Part shown: positions 8,163 to 16,084 of the stretch, one piece after another
How the letters are laid out: every line of letters starts with the position of its first letter
How positions within the stretch are numbered: position 1 is the first letter of the stretch
Origin: Lewinellaceae bacterium
GTDB lineage: Bacteria; Bacteroidota; Bacteroidia; Chitinophagales; Saprospiraceae
Length of the DNA: 64,000 bases
Direction: 5' to 3'
NCBI GenBank assembly: GCA_016708875.1
Contig: JADJFA010000013.1
Location: forward strand, 62,001 to 126,000
The notes under the pieces: generated by a model
What the model saw: only the letters and a program-made list of their open reading frames with translations
Told to the model about the DNA's origin: nothing
The model's database searches: none
Made by a program: the position numbers and the translations under genes

Positions 8163-9194
8163 TCACCTCGGCACCTCAATCTTCTTCACAATATCATCCA
8201 GCACCTCTTTAGTCGTATAACCCTCCATTTCCCGCTCCGGCGTAAGAATCACGCGGTGATTGAGCACAGGGAAACTTACATAGCGGATATCGTCGGGTGT
8301 GACGAAATTGCGCCCGGACATGGCAGCAACTGCTTTGGAGGCTTTCATCAAAGAAAGCGAAGCGCGGGGACTAGCGCCAAGGAACAAATCAGCGTTGCTG
8401 CGCGTGTTGTGTACAATGGCCGCAATGTAATCCAGCAATTCTTCGCGAATGTACACTTGCTCGATAATGCGCTGGCAATCAGCGATATCGGCAGGTGTAA
8501 GCACGGGTTTCACCGTCTCGCGCAGCACCCCGGAAAAGTCGTTGCGGAAGCGACGGAGAATGGATTGCTCCTCTTCAAGGCTGGGGTAGGAGAGGATAAC
8601 CTTAAAAAGAAAACGGTCGAGTTGTGCTTCGGGGAGTTTGTAGGTGCCTTCCTGCTCAATGGGGTTTTGTGTGGCCACCACAAAAAACGGTTCGGACATC
8701 GGATAAGTCGTCCCATCCACCGTCACCTGCCGCTCTTCCATGACTTCGAACAAGGAGGCCTGTGTCTTGGCCGGAGCGCGGTTTATTTCGTCAATCAGCA
8801 CAATATTGGAAAAAATGGGTCCGGCTTTGAAGTTGAAATCCGATGCTTTCATATTGAACACCGGAGTGCCCACCACGTCGGCAGGCATCAGGTCAGGCGT
8901 GAACTGGATGCGAGAGAATTCCGTATGAAGTGTTCGAGCCAATAGTTTGGCTGTCAATGTTTTAGCAATACCCGGCACACCTTCCAATAATACATGGCCG
9001 CCGGTAAAAAGTGCCACCAAAAGCAGATCAAGCATGTCTTCCTGGCCGACAATGACCAGGCCTATTTCGGCCTTTACGCGCTCGGCTCGGATCATTACGG
9101 GGTCAACATCAAGTTGCGGGGGAGCAGCTGGGGTTGGGATTTCCGTGAAAGGGATTTCTAGTTCTTCAGGGCTAAGTTGTTCGTTGTCGGTCAT
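8163..9194 (-). CDS. MoxR-family AAA+ ATPase
   Basis: MoxR ATPases act as chaperones, often maturing von Willebrand factor A proteins. The 343-residue protein has Walker A 'LLEGVPGIAKT', Walker B 'NIVLIDEINRAPAKTQ', the 'MEERQVTVDGTTYPM' loop, sensor 1 'FFVVATQNPIEQEGTYKLPEAQLDRF' and sensor 2 'GASPRASLSLMKASKA'. The first 35 residues are an acidic, proline-rich extension. The usual downstream DUF58 and VWA genes are absent: the next gene on the left is the convergent GNAT. It may therefore stand alone or have partners elsewhere. Annotated start is ATG 9194, preceded by a -7 box at 9220-9227. Confidence 0.93.
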   Translation of the reverse strand: MTDNEQLSPEELEIPFTEIPTPAAPPQLDVDPVMIRAERVKAEIGLVIVGQEDMLDLLLVALFTGGHVLLEGVPGIAKTLTAKLLARTLHTEFSRIQFTPDLMPADVVGTPVFNMKASDFNFKAGPIFSNIVLIDEINRAPAKTQASLFEVMEERQVTVDGTTYPMSEPFFVVATQNPIEQEGTYKLPEAQLDRFLFKVILSYPSLEEEQSILRRFRNDFSGVLRETVKPVLTPADIADCQRIIEQVYIREELLDYIAAIVHNTRSNADLFLGASPRASLSLMKASKAVAAMSGRNFVTPDDIRYVSFPVLNHRVILTPEREMEGYTTKEVLDDIVKKIEVPR

Positions 9195-9219
9195 TTTTTT
9201 CAGATTGTGGTTCGTTGCA

Positions 9220-9227
9220 CAAAGGTA
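9220..9227 (-). promoter_or_regulatory. TACCTTTG -7 box for moxR
   Basis: The minus-strand box lies 25 bases before the moxR ATG and fits TAnnTTTG. On the other strand CACCTTTG at 9263-9270, one base off consensus, may serve pafA. Confidence 0.45.
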
Positions 9228-9356
9228 ACATTAGGAGGGCTTTTCCTAACCCTGTTTTTCCCCACCTTTGCGCTCAATCTATACTGAATTTTCTTGAGGA
9301 TTGAATCTCCATCCTAGATTGTTGAAACATCTTTTGGCTCACACAAAACATTCTCT

Positions 9357-11005
9357 ATGAGACTATTAAATGCGCTCACGCTTCTGCTCCTCCTTGCCGC
9401 AAACGCGGCAAATGCTCAAAACGCTACTCCCTCCAGACCAAAAATCATCGTAGGCATCGTAATAGATCAAATGCGTTACGACTTTCTCTACCGCTATGAG
9501 CGCCATTACGGCGCTGGCGGATTCAAACGTTTGCTCGACGGAGGGTTTTCCTGCGAAAATACCTACTTCAACTATGTGCCAACTTACACCGGGCCAGGCC
9601 ACGCCGCCATTTACACGGGTACAACCCCTTCCCTCAACGGCATTATCGGCAACGATTGGTGGGATCCCGAGCTTCGCATCAAACGCTACTGCACCGCCGA
9701 CAAAGCCGTTCGCACAGTAGGAGGTACCGCCAAAACCGACCCGAGAACGGGCCAACATTCACCCGTCGCCCTGCTTTCCAGCACCATTACAGACGAATTG
9801 CGCCTGAGCAACAACTTTCGCTCGAAGGTAGCCGCTGTGTGCCTCAAAGACCGGGGCGGAATTCTTCCGGCAGGCCATATTCCGAACGCTTGTTACTGGT
9901 TCGATGACGCTTCTGGAAACTGGATTACTTCCACCTATTACCCTGATTCTCTGGGACTTCCGCAATGGGTGCGCGATTACAACGCCCGTCGCTGGCCCGA
10001 TACCTTCCTGAACAAAACCTGGGAAATGGGTCATGCTTCCACAGAGAGTTTTGACAAATGGAATTTTGATGCCATCTACGGCGGCATCAAAGGGGGATTC
10101 CCACATGATTTTGCTGCTGCGCGAGCAAGTGGCAATTATGGCGTGTTGCGCTATACTCCGTATGGCAACACGCTCGTAACCAATTTTGCCATGAAAACCA
10201 TCGAAAACATGGAAATGGGCGCAGACGAGTGGCCTGATTTTTTGTGCCTTAGCTATTCAGCGACGGACTATTGCGCCCACCAGTTTGGCATCCATGCCCA
10301 GGAAACGGAAGACATGTACGTCCGAATGGATCGTGAACTGGCACGTTTTTTTGACTTTTTGGACAAAAAATTTGGCAAAAACAATGTGCTGGTTTTCTGA
10401 CAGCCGACCATGGCGGGGCAGAAACCCCCGTCCATTTGAACCAACTGCGCATACCGGCAGGTGTTTTTGCGGAAAGCAAGTTGGAAGATTTGTTGGAAAA
10501 ATCGCTCGCAACAGTATTTGGACTGAATGGGGATTTTATTCTAGCTATTGAAAACCAACAGATTTGGCTCAACTGGGACGCGTTGGCTGATTTGGACATA
10601 AAGCCAGAGGATGTGGCGCATGTCATCAGCGATCAAGTGCGCAGCTTGCCTGGGGTGTATGATGTGCTAACGCGCCACGAGTTGGAGCTCTTGCCTCCTG
10701 AATATCCGTTTGTAAGCGAGTTACGCCGAGGCATTCATCCACGCCGTTCGGGTGATATCCTTTACGTGCTGGACCCCGCCTGGCACGCTGATGATAAAGT
10801 TTTTGGGAAAGGAGGCACTACGCACGGTTCGCAATACGCCTATGATACCCACGTTCCGCTGCTTTGGTATGGCTGGCGTGTGAAACCAGGCCTGACCCAC
10901 AGGCCCGTGAGCATTACCGACATCGCGCCAACCCTGGCGGCCATGTTGCGTATCATGGAACCGAATGCTACAACGGGCAAAGTGATTGAGGAGGTGATGC
11001 GATGA
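9357..11005 (+). CDS. pafA: PafA-type alkaline phosphatase (frameshift near 10395)
   Basis: This is a secreted phosphomonoesterase of the nucleotide pyrophosphatase/phosphodiesterase superfamily. It has a signal peptide (MRLLNALTLLLLLAANAANAQ). Residues matching the PafA active site are all present: metal-binding D37 (VIDQMRYD), nucleophile T78 (PTYTGPGHAAIYTGT), the asparagine of GNDWWD, the K-D-R of 'CLKDRGG', D and H in 'SATDYCAHQFG', DH in 'TADHGG' and a late histidine in 'GTTHGSQYAYDTHVPLLWYG'. The frame is broken in the TTTT run at 10393-10396. Adding one T joins 'NNVLVF' to 'LTADHGGAETPVHLN' and gives 549 residues, the family length. The break falls in front of an essential metal motif, so a real mutation would inactivate the enzyme. 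A sequencing error is more likely. Confidence 0.85.
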
Positions 11006-11006
11006 A

Positions 11007-11047
11007 GGAGACCTCGGAGGTTTTAAAACCTCCGAGGTCTCCTTTTT
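11007..11047. terminator. perfect 18-bp hairpin with T5 after pafA
   Basis: GGAGACCTCGGAGGTTTT (11007-11024) is followed without a loop by its exact complement (11025-11042) and then TTTTT. The pafA stop codon lies directly before it. It is a strong intrinsic terminator. Confidence 0.85.
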
Positions 11048-11070
11048 CACCGCATCAGTTGAGAAGGCAC

Positions 11071-11100
11071 AAAAAAACGCGGCGCTCGTTTGCGCCGCGT
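11071..11100 (-). terminator. hairpin terminator for the leftward histidine-kinase operon
   Basis: ACGCGGCGC (11077-11085) pairs with GCGCCGCGT (11092-11100). On the minus strand the stem is followed by seven T. It would end transcripts coming from the response regulator gene, although that gene stops 357 bases earlier. Confidence 0.65.
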
Positions 11101-11457
11101 TCGGATTTCCCGTATATAATCTCATGAAAAGTTTCAGAACCAGTGGTCAATAATTTCAGCCGCTTGTTTCTCTATCACTACCGTTTGTTCTTATTGACAG
11201 TACAAAGTGCGACAAGTCGCGCCACATGCAAAAGACATAAAATCGAGTTTGTTGAAATTTTTAAAACTGATTCAGTGGATAAAAAAGGGCATTTTTTAAA
11301 ATTATTATTAAAAAACGGCTATTTAATTCTTAAAATAAATGATTGTAGTTTTTGACAGATTTCTGGTTTGTTGATTTTTTTGCATGAAAAATAAGTGATA
11401 TTTTTTGAAAAAAAATTTGTCGGGTATCTTGCAAAGTGGTTTTCTCTGAAAAAATAC
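11101..11457. other. AT-rich stretch with no convincing gene
   Basis: The 357 bases between the terminator and the response regulator are rich in A/T runs. A 70-codon open frame on the plus strand (11143-11355) has no recognisable start context or domain. It probably represents the long 3' end of the regulator transcript. Confidence 0.5.
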
Positions 11458-12123
11458 TCAAAAATTGAACTTGAAAAGATCATGGCGTAGCGCGTAGATG
11501 ACCAGTCCCGCAGTGTTTCGCGCGCCCGTTTTCTCGAGGAGGTTGTTGCGATGGCCGTCCACGGTGCGCACACTTAAGAATAATTTCTCAGCGATTTCGG
11601 TGGTAGTGAGTTCCTGGCACACCAGCTCAAGAATTTCCTTCTCTCTGGTGGTAAGGGGGCTGTTGGGGTTGTACGATTTTTCATGTTTGTGTGCCATACC
11701 AGAGTGGATGGCCCGCAGCACAGATTCGTTGAAATAGAACCCTTTTTCATAGACTGCCTGCACAGCGTGTACGACTTCGGAAAGTTCGGAGTTTTTTACC
11801 AGGTAGCCATTTACACCCTCAGACACCATGTGGACAATGTGCCGCTCCTCGCTGTGTACCGAGAGGATGATGATTTTCATTTCCGGGAAAAGCTTTTTGA
11901 GTTGACGGGTGGTGTCCAACCCGTTCATTTCCGGCATAGTGAGGTCAAGGAGTACAACCTCTGGTGTAGGAGAGGCAATATAGAGCGCTTCCAGGAGCTC
12001 TTTGCCGTTGGCCGCTTCTACAGTTACGTTTATGCGGTCAAAGCCATTCAGCAGAGATACCAGGCACTCTCGAAAAAGTCTTTGATCTTCTGCGATGGCT
12101 ACATGAATAGTGTTTTCGGTCAT
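11458..12123 (-). CDS. LuxR/NarL-family response regulator
   Basis: The start at 12123 (MTENTIHVAIAEDQ) is chosen because the REC domain begins there. The frame extends 22 codons further upstream into the kinase gene but without domain content. D60 in 'EVVLLDLTMPEMNGLD' is the phosphate acceptor, with the acidic pair E12/D13, S in 'IILSVHSE' and K in 'GYLVKNSE'. The C-terminal GerE helix-turn-helix is clear: 'PLTTREKEILELVCQELTTTEIAEKLFLSVRTVDGHRNNLLEKTGA'-like order with the usual VxTHR replaced by VDGHR. The gene begins five bases after the histidine kinase stop. The two form a NarX/NarL-type pair acting on unknown promoters. Confidence 0.92.
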   Translation of the reverse strand: MTENTIHVAIAEDQRLFRECLVSLLNGFDRINVTVEAANGKELLEALYIASPTPEVVLLDLTMPEMNGLDTTRQLKKLFPEMKIIILSVHSEERHIVHMVSEGVNGYLVKNSELSEVVHAVQAVYEKGFYFNESVLRAIHSGMAHKHEKSYNPNSPLTTREKEILELVCQELTTTEIAEKLFLSVRTVDGHRNNLLEKTGARNTAGLVIYALRHDLFKFNF

Positions 12124-12128
12124 ATGGA

Positions 12129-12905
12129 TTAACCCTCGAAGGGCACTTTGACAATTGTTTTCAAGCCTTCGCCCGGCTGCGTGTGCCATTCTACCAATGC
12201 GTTCAGGTAGTTGACGCGTGCTTCGATATTTTTAAGCCCCAAACCTTTTCGCTCTTGTAAGATGGCCGGGTCGAAGCCCTTGCCATCATCTAAATATTCA
12301 AAGCGCGTTTCATTTTCCGAGCGGCTCAAATATAGGGTGATTTTGGTAGCTCCGGCATGTCGTATGGCATTGTTGAGTAATTCTTGCGCAATACGATACA
12401 AACCGAGTTCAACCTTCCCTTCCAGGCGGGGGAAGTCTGGAGAACAATCAAAATTTACTTTGAGTTGAGGGCTGTTGGTTTTTTGGCAAAGGCTGGTAAG
12501 TGCGTCAGCGAGGCCAAACATTTCGAGGCCAGGCGGGGTCATGGAGTGCGAAATGCGGCGCACAGAGGCAATACCCGCGTCAATGATCTCCCGGCTTTCG
12601 GAGATGAGCCGCTCGGCGTTTTCTGCCCGATCCAAATGATTGATTTTCAATTTTAAAGTGGAAAAAATGCCCCCAAGTTCGTCGTGCAAATCGGTTGCGA
12701 TGCGGTGCCTTTCGGTTTCTACCTGCTCAATATTGCTGTGTAAGAGTTCTTCCTGGTGGACGCTTTTTATTTCGCTGAGCTGGAGTTGTTGCTGGAGCAT
12801 TTTTTTCTGGTAGAAAAAGAAAAAAATCACAACCGCCCCGGCCAAAAGCGCGAGGCTGAGCATGCCCACAAAAAGAAACAGGAAAACATCTACCTGGCCT
12901 TCCAT
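12129..12905 (-). CDS. sensor histidine kinase, HisKA_3 type, with one N-terminal membrane helix
   Basis: The 258-residue kinase has a membrane segment at about residues 8-32 (FLFLFVGMLSLALLAGAVVIFFFF), then a coiled-coil linker. The dimerisation helix follows with H74 in 'RHRIATDLHDELGGIFSTLKLKI'. The HATPase domain has the N box 'IAQELLNNAIRHAGATKI', and 'YLDDGKGFD' and 'GLGLKNIEARV' as G boxes. It lacks any extracellular sensor domain, so the signal may come through the membrane or from the neighbouring membrane protein. The start overlaps the end of that gene by 16 bases once its frameshift is repaired, which suggests translational coupling. Confidence 0.92.
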   Translation of the reverse strand: MEGQVDVFLFLFVGMLSLALLAGAVVIFFFFYQKKMLQQQLQLSEIKSVHQEELLHSNIEQVETERHRIATDLHDELGGIFSTLKLKINHLDRAENAERLISESREIIDAGIASVRRISHSMTPPGLEMFGLADALTSLCQKTNSPQLKVNFDCSPDFPRLEGKVELGLYRIAQELLNNAIRHAGATKITLYLSRSENETRFEYLDDGKGFDPAILQERKGLGLKNIEARVNYLNALVEWHTQPGEGLKTIVKVPFEG

Positions 12906-13527
12906 AAACCGATCGTGATAAAAAAGTACAGCAAAATGCTAAACAGCGCATGGAAAGCCCAAATGTACAAATTCAAAGTACGATTGATGTTTACAATATA
13001 ATTGCTGAATGCAAAAAGAAGCACATTTCCTGAAAAATAGAGCAAAACCCGGTATTCACCCAGAATACCGGGTCTTGCTCAAGCCGCTTGATTTTCATTT
13101 CCAACAGGGTTCGGTAGCACCAGATAAGGCAAAGCATAATGACCAGGATGCCTTGGAGGCTTCGCGCATAGGTATTGAAGGTCTCGATGTCTTGCAAAAA
13201 TACCGAGTTAAAGGCCGATAGCACCGCGAACCCAAGCCCTAAGTACACAAATACAGTGCTTTTTACGAATCCATGAAGGACATGGCTGTAAAACCAGATA
13301 ATGCAAGCAAATTCAAGTGGTGTATAGAGATGCAGCAGCCAAAGGTTGTTATGCTTTTGCGCGTTCAGGTAAGAAGAAGACACCTGGATAATTCCACCTA
13401 AAAAGACATAAAATGCCATGGTTCTCATGGCCGCACCCAAATGACGGTATTTGAATAAGGCTACTGCCACCGGGATTGCGATGAAGTAAGTGGCCGAAGC
13501 AATAATCAATTTGGGCCAAGGCACCAT
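12890..13527 (-). CDS. multi-pass membrane protein of unknown function (frameshift near 13045)
   Basis: The protein is made mostly of hydrophobic helices: LIIASATYFIAIPVAVALF, MAFYVFLGGIIQV, LLHLYTPLEFACIIWFY, TVFVYLGLGFAVLSAF, SLQGILVIMLCLIWCY. As read it stops at 12991 with an odd tail, but adding one A in the AAAA run at 13044-13047 continues it as 'GFLLYFSGNVLLFAFSNYIV' and 'LYIWAFHALFSILLYFFITI' to a stop at 12890. That gives 212 residues with about seven helices. The repaired gene overlaps the kinase start by 16 bases. Such proteins often precede HisKA_3 kinases in Bacteroidota and may act as the membrane sensor part. That role is inference. Confidence 0.7.
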
Positions 13528-13551
13528 ATTCTTTGAACGGTTTGCAAATGA

Positions 13552-13887
13552 TTAGGGCATTTGGCCAGTCAGCAAAGGACTGTTGGGGTCGCAAGTAGGC
13601 GGGCAAGGGTCGCAAAAATCATACGTTCCGCTGATCACCACTCCGCCCACGGTGGGGTTTATGATGTCTTGCCCGTTGGCATTTACGGCCACAAGCGCAA
13701 GTTTTTCCACGCCATTGTCGAGGCCAAAATAGAGCCGGATGGAAGTGGTTCCAGCCTCCTTCAACATGTCGTTCACTTCGGCAATGTTGATTTTGAAGGC
13801 TTTAATGGAATTGGTGTGGGCGTTGCGCCATGCAGTGGTCCAGTTGACCGCTGTTTGCAAGGGAATGAGGTAAGGACTTTCAGGCAT
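13552..13887 (-). CDS. conserved small hypothetical protein
   Basis: The 111-residue protein has no signal peptide and no domain I can name. It has an N-terminal 'LIPLQTAVNWTTAWR', a mixed alpha/beta middle (IRLYFGLDNGVEKLALVAVNANGQDII) and a cysteine/proline-rich end (FCDPCPPTCDPNSP) that could bind metal. It is the first gene of the leftward operon that goes on to the membrane protein, kinase and regulator. A good promoter lies 42 bases upstream. The position suggests a sensory or accessory role in this two-component operon. That link is only contextual. Confidence 0.65.
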   Translation of the reverse strand: MPESPYLIPLQTAVNWTTAWRNAHTNSIKAFKINIAEVNDMLKEAGTTSIRLYFGLDNGVEKLALVAVNANGQDIINPTVGGVVISGTYDFCDPCPPTCDPNSPLLTGQMP

Positions 13888-13928
13888 GATGTTGAGAATT
13901 AAATTAAGAGTGAAAATGCAGTTCGCTC

Positions 13929-13961
13929 CAAATATAGGGGAGCTGGCTTGGCCCTTTCAAA
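13929..13961 (-). promoter_or_regulatory. promoter of the two-component operon
   Basis: On the minus strand TTTG (13961-13958) is followed after 21 bases by TATATTTG (13936-13929). Both fit the Bacteroidota -33/-7 consensus. The predicted transcript starts about 35 bases before the ATG at 13887. Confidence 0.65.
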
Positions 13962-14049
13962 GGGTTCATATGGAAATTTATCAAAACAGGTATTTCTACG
14001 GGTAAGTGTAGGCAGGAATACGGGTTTAGGAAAATGCGCATTTATGCCC

Positions 14050-14081
14050 TTGCCCGTGGAGGAAAGGCCAAGCCATCTTTG
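14050..14081 (+). promoter_or_regulatory. promoter in front of the tail-collar gene cluster
   Basis: TTG at 14050-14052 is followed after 21 bases by CATCTTTG (14074-14081), one base from TAnnTTTG. The predicted start is near 14088. A terminator-like hairpin lies between it and the first gene, so it may make a leader or a short RNA. Confidence 0.5.
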
Positions 14082-14116
14082 CACCGCTAAAAGAATATTT
14101 ACGGTAGGAAGAATAA

Positions 14117-14156
14117 GTAGGGTGGCTCGATGGAATATCGACCACCCTCATTTTTT
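14117..14156 (+). terminator. hairpin with T6 in the leader of the tail-collar cluster
   Basis: GGGTGG (14120-14125) pairs with CCACCC (14142-14147), extended by a TCGAT/ATCGA inner stem, then TTTTTT. No gene ends just upstream, so it looks like an attenuator or the end of a small RNA of about 70 bases. The 362 bases between 13888 and 14249 hold the two promoters and this hairpin, and no gene. Confidence 0.55.
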
Positions 14157-14249
14157 CTTTGCTTTCAAACATTAAGAAAATTTTTACCTTAATACCCAGA
14201 AACCCAATTTAGTTACGCACTTTTCACCACTAAAACAATCCTTTATATT

Positions 14250-14786
14250 ATGGAAGGTACATTGGCGACCATTATGATGTTCGGAGGGAATTTTGCCCCT
14301 CGAGCTTGGATGTACTGCGATGGCACATTGCTGCAGATCAGCCAGTACGACGCGCTCTTTTCTTTGCTCGGCACCACTTACGGTGGCGATGGAGTTACTA
14401 CTTTCGCCTTGCCCGATCTGCGCGGGCGCATCCCTGTAGGTACAGGTACAGGCGGGGGTTTTAGCGCCATCACTTTGGGGGAAATGGCTGGAAGCGAAAG
14501 CATTACCCTAACCCAGGCGCAAATGCCCGCGCACGCCCACCCCATGACTGCTACCGTAGGCACCAGCTCCTCCAATGCTGATGGAAGCAATAGCCCCGCA
14601 AAAGTATTGGCTACTCCCGCTGGAAATCTTTACGCTCCAGTCGGTAGTGCTACCAATACGTTCTTGGCTGGCGCGAACGTGGCGCTTGCCGCACAAGGCG
14701 GCAATCAGCCGATAGAAATCATTCAGCCGTACCAAGTGATCAATTACGTCATTTGCGTGGAAGGTATTTATCCTTCGCAGTCCTGA
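14250..14786 (+). CDS. phage tail-collar (MdpB-like) protein, first of three
   Basis: This 178-residue protein has the Pfam Collar signature at residues of about 5-55: 'NFAPRAWMYCDGTLLQISQYDALFSLLGTTYGGDG' in form, followed by 'FALPDLRGRIPVGTG'. The middle contains an 'AQMPAHAHPM' histidine motif. It ends with 'IIQPYQVINYVICVEGIYP', the standard C-terminus of these microcystin-dependent (MdpB) proteins. They resemble the tip domains of phage tail fibres, and no signal peptide is present. Three copies stand in a row with 48- and 46-base gaps. No other phage gene is nearby. Their cellular role is not established. Confidence 0.9.
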   Translation: MEGTLATIMMFGGNFAPRAWMYCDGTLLQISQYDALFSLLGTTYGGDGVTTFALPDLRGRIPVGTGTGGGFSAITLGEMAGSESITLTQAQMPAHAHPMTATVGTSSSNADGSNSPAKVLATPAGNLYAPVGSATNTFLAGANVALAAQGGNQPIEIIQPYQVINYVICVEGIYPSQS

Positions 14787-14834
14787 GTCATTCTCTTTTT
14801 TCTCAAAAACACTTATTAAAAAAATTATCTCAAT

Positions 14835-15374
14835 ATGGAAGGCACAATAGCAACCATTATGATGTTCGCAGGCAATTTTTCGCCCAGAAACTGGGCGTTC
14901 TGTAATGGCCAACTTATGGCTATTGCACAGAACACGGCCCTCTTTTCCATACTTGGCACCACTTATGGCGGGGATGGGAGAGTCACTTTTGGCTTGCCTA
15001 ATTTGCAAGGCCGGGTAGCGATAGGGGCAGGGCAAGGGCCTGGCACATCGTTTTATGATTTGGGGCAAACCGCCGGATCGGAAAGCGCCACCATGCTAAG
15101 CACCCAGATGCCACTGCACACTCACACAGCTGGCGCTGTCTCGATTGAACTCACCACCACTGCGCCTACAACCACTCAGGCAAACAACAACATCCTGGCT
15201 TCTCCAATTGCAGACCATTATGCCACCGCTGGCACGGCTCCAGCGGTCAATTATGGCAGTTTTGGCGCGACCGCTGGCCTCGCAGGTGGCTCGCAACCGT
15301 TCTCGGTCATGCAGCCGTTCTTAGGCATGAACTATGTGATTTGTTTGTCCGGGATATTCCCGGCTCGCTGGTAA
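14835..15374 (+). CDS. phage tail-collar (MdpB-like) protein, second of three
   Basis: This 179-residue paralogue opens with MEGTIATIMMFAGNFSPR and keeps 'FCNGQLMAIAQNTALFSILGTTYGGDG', 'FGLPNLQGRVAIGAGQ' and the C-terminal 'VMQPFLGMNYVICLSGIFP'. The middle region (residues of about 85-150) differs strongly from its neighbours and is rich in Thr, Ala and Asn, as expected for a variable receptor-facing part. The A/T-rich leader ending in TCAATATGGAAGG is shared with the third gene. The gene probably belongs to one transcription unit with its two neighbours. Confidence 0.9.
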   Translation: MEGTIATIMMFAGNFSPRNWAFCNGQLMAIAQNTALFSILGTTYGGDGRVTFGLPNLQGRVAIGAGQGPGTSFYDLGQTAGSESATMLSTQMPLHTHTAGAVSIELTTTAPTTTQANNNILASPIADHYATAGTAPAVNYGSFGATAGLAGGSQPFSVMQPFLGMNYVICLSGIFPARW

Positions 15375-15420
15375 TCATAAAGGCAAACCCAATTTTTTCA
15401 TAAAAAAAATATCCATCAAT

Positions 15421-15945
15421 ATGGAAGGTACAATGGCAACCATCATGCTCTTTGCAGGCAACTTTGCCCCCAAAAACTGGGCATACTGCAACGGGCAAAT
15501 CATAGCAATAAATCAAAACACCGCCCTTTTCTCCTTGCTCGGCACTACATACGGCGGCAATGGTGTACAGAACTTCGCGCTGCCTAATTTCCAAGGGCGC
15601 GCTGCGGTTGGCGTGGGGCAAGGCGCAGGCCTCTCCAACGTTGTTTTGGGTGAAGTTGCAGGGAGTCAGAATGTGACGCTGACCGTCAACAACTTAGCGG
15701 CACACACCCACCCCGTTACCGCTAACCTAGGTGCAACAAGCGCAGCGCCCAATACGGATGACAACAATGGCGCCATCCTCGCAGGCACCAATATTTACGC
15801 CGCAGGCGTCAATGGGCAACTCGCTGGGGTCTCAGAAGCACCTTCAGGCACAAGTGGCTCCAGCCAGCCAGTAAGCGTCCAGCAACCTTACCTGGGAATG
15901 AACTTTGTGATTTGCATGTACGGGATTTTCCCTTCCCGCAATTGA
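15421..15945 (+). CDS. phage tail-collar (MdpB-like) protein, third of three
   Basis: This 174-residue paralogue has MEGTMATIMLFAGNFAPKNW, 'YCNGQIIAINQNTALFSLLGTTYGGNG', 'FALPNFQGRAAVGVGQG' and ends 'VQQPYLGMNFVICMYGIFPSRN'. It is closer to the second copy than to the first at both ends. The central part is again divergent and contains 'NNLAAHTHPVTA', matching the AHAH/LHTH histidine position in the other two. A palindromic repeat with terminator potential follows 17 bases after the stop. Confidence 0.9.
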   Translation: MEGTMATIMLFAGNFAPKNWAYCNGQIIAINQNTALFSLLGTTYGGNGVQNFALPNFQGRAAVGVGQGAGLSNVVLGEVAGSQNVTLTVNNLAAHTHPVTANLGATSAAPNTDDNNGAILAGTNIYAAGVNGQLAGVSEAPSGTSGSSQPVSVQQPYLGMNFVICMYGIFPSRN

Positions 15946-15962
15946 AGACAATCTGGACGACA

Positions 15963-16018
15963 TGGGTCAGCGGGTTGGGGGTTTGTCAAATTGTACTCAT
16001 CCCCGATTCGCTGACCCA
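15963..16018. repeat. palindromic hairpin after the tail-collar cluster
   Basis: TGGGTCAGCG (15963-15972) is inverted at 16009-16018, with TTGGGG/CCCCGA inside. It directly follows the third tail-collar gene and may end its transcript, although no T run follows. Confidence 0.55.
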
Positions 16019-16036
16019 ATCCTACATCATCTTGGT

Positions 16037-16084
16037 TTTCAATCGGATCAATCGAATCAATCTTCCAAAATCGAATCAATCATG
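16037..16084. repeat. 'atcgaatcaatc' short repeat upstream of the LRR gene
   Basis: The words atcggatcaatc, gaatcaatc and atcgaatcaatc repeat here up to the ATG at 16082. The same words occur at 39676-39722, where they encode the end of the transporter gene. Confidence 0.55.

Noticed and set aside
8061..8945. 294-codon frame antisense to moxR
   Set aside because: moxR has complete AAA+ motifs on the other strand. The antisense frame begins inside the GNAT gene and resembles no family.
10393..10396. Programmed frameshift in pafA and other genes
   Set aside because: The slips occur in plain homopolymers, in many unrelated genes, in both directions and without stimulatory hairpins at fixed distance. 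Read errors explain them better.
11143..11355. 70-codon frame after pafA
   Set aside because: It lies in an A/T-rich stretch between two terminators, has no promoter or recognisable domain, and its composition follows the local base bias.
13948..14175. 75-codon plus-strand frame before the tail-collar genes
   Set aside because: It overlaps the operon promoter, the leader promoter and a terminator hairpin, and shows no protein-like pattern.
14250..15945. Tail-collar genes as a prophage
   Set aside because: No capsid, terminase, portal, integrase or lysis gene lies within several kilobases, and the flanking genes are ordinary chromosomal ones.
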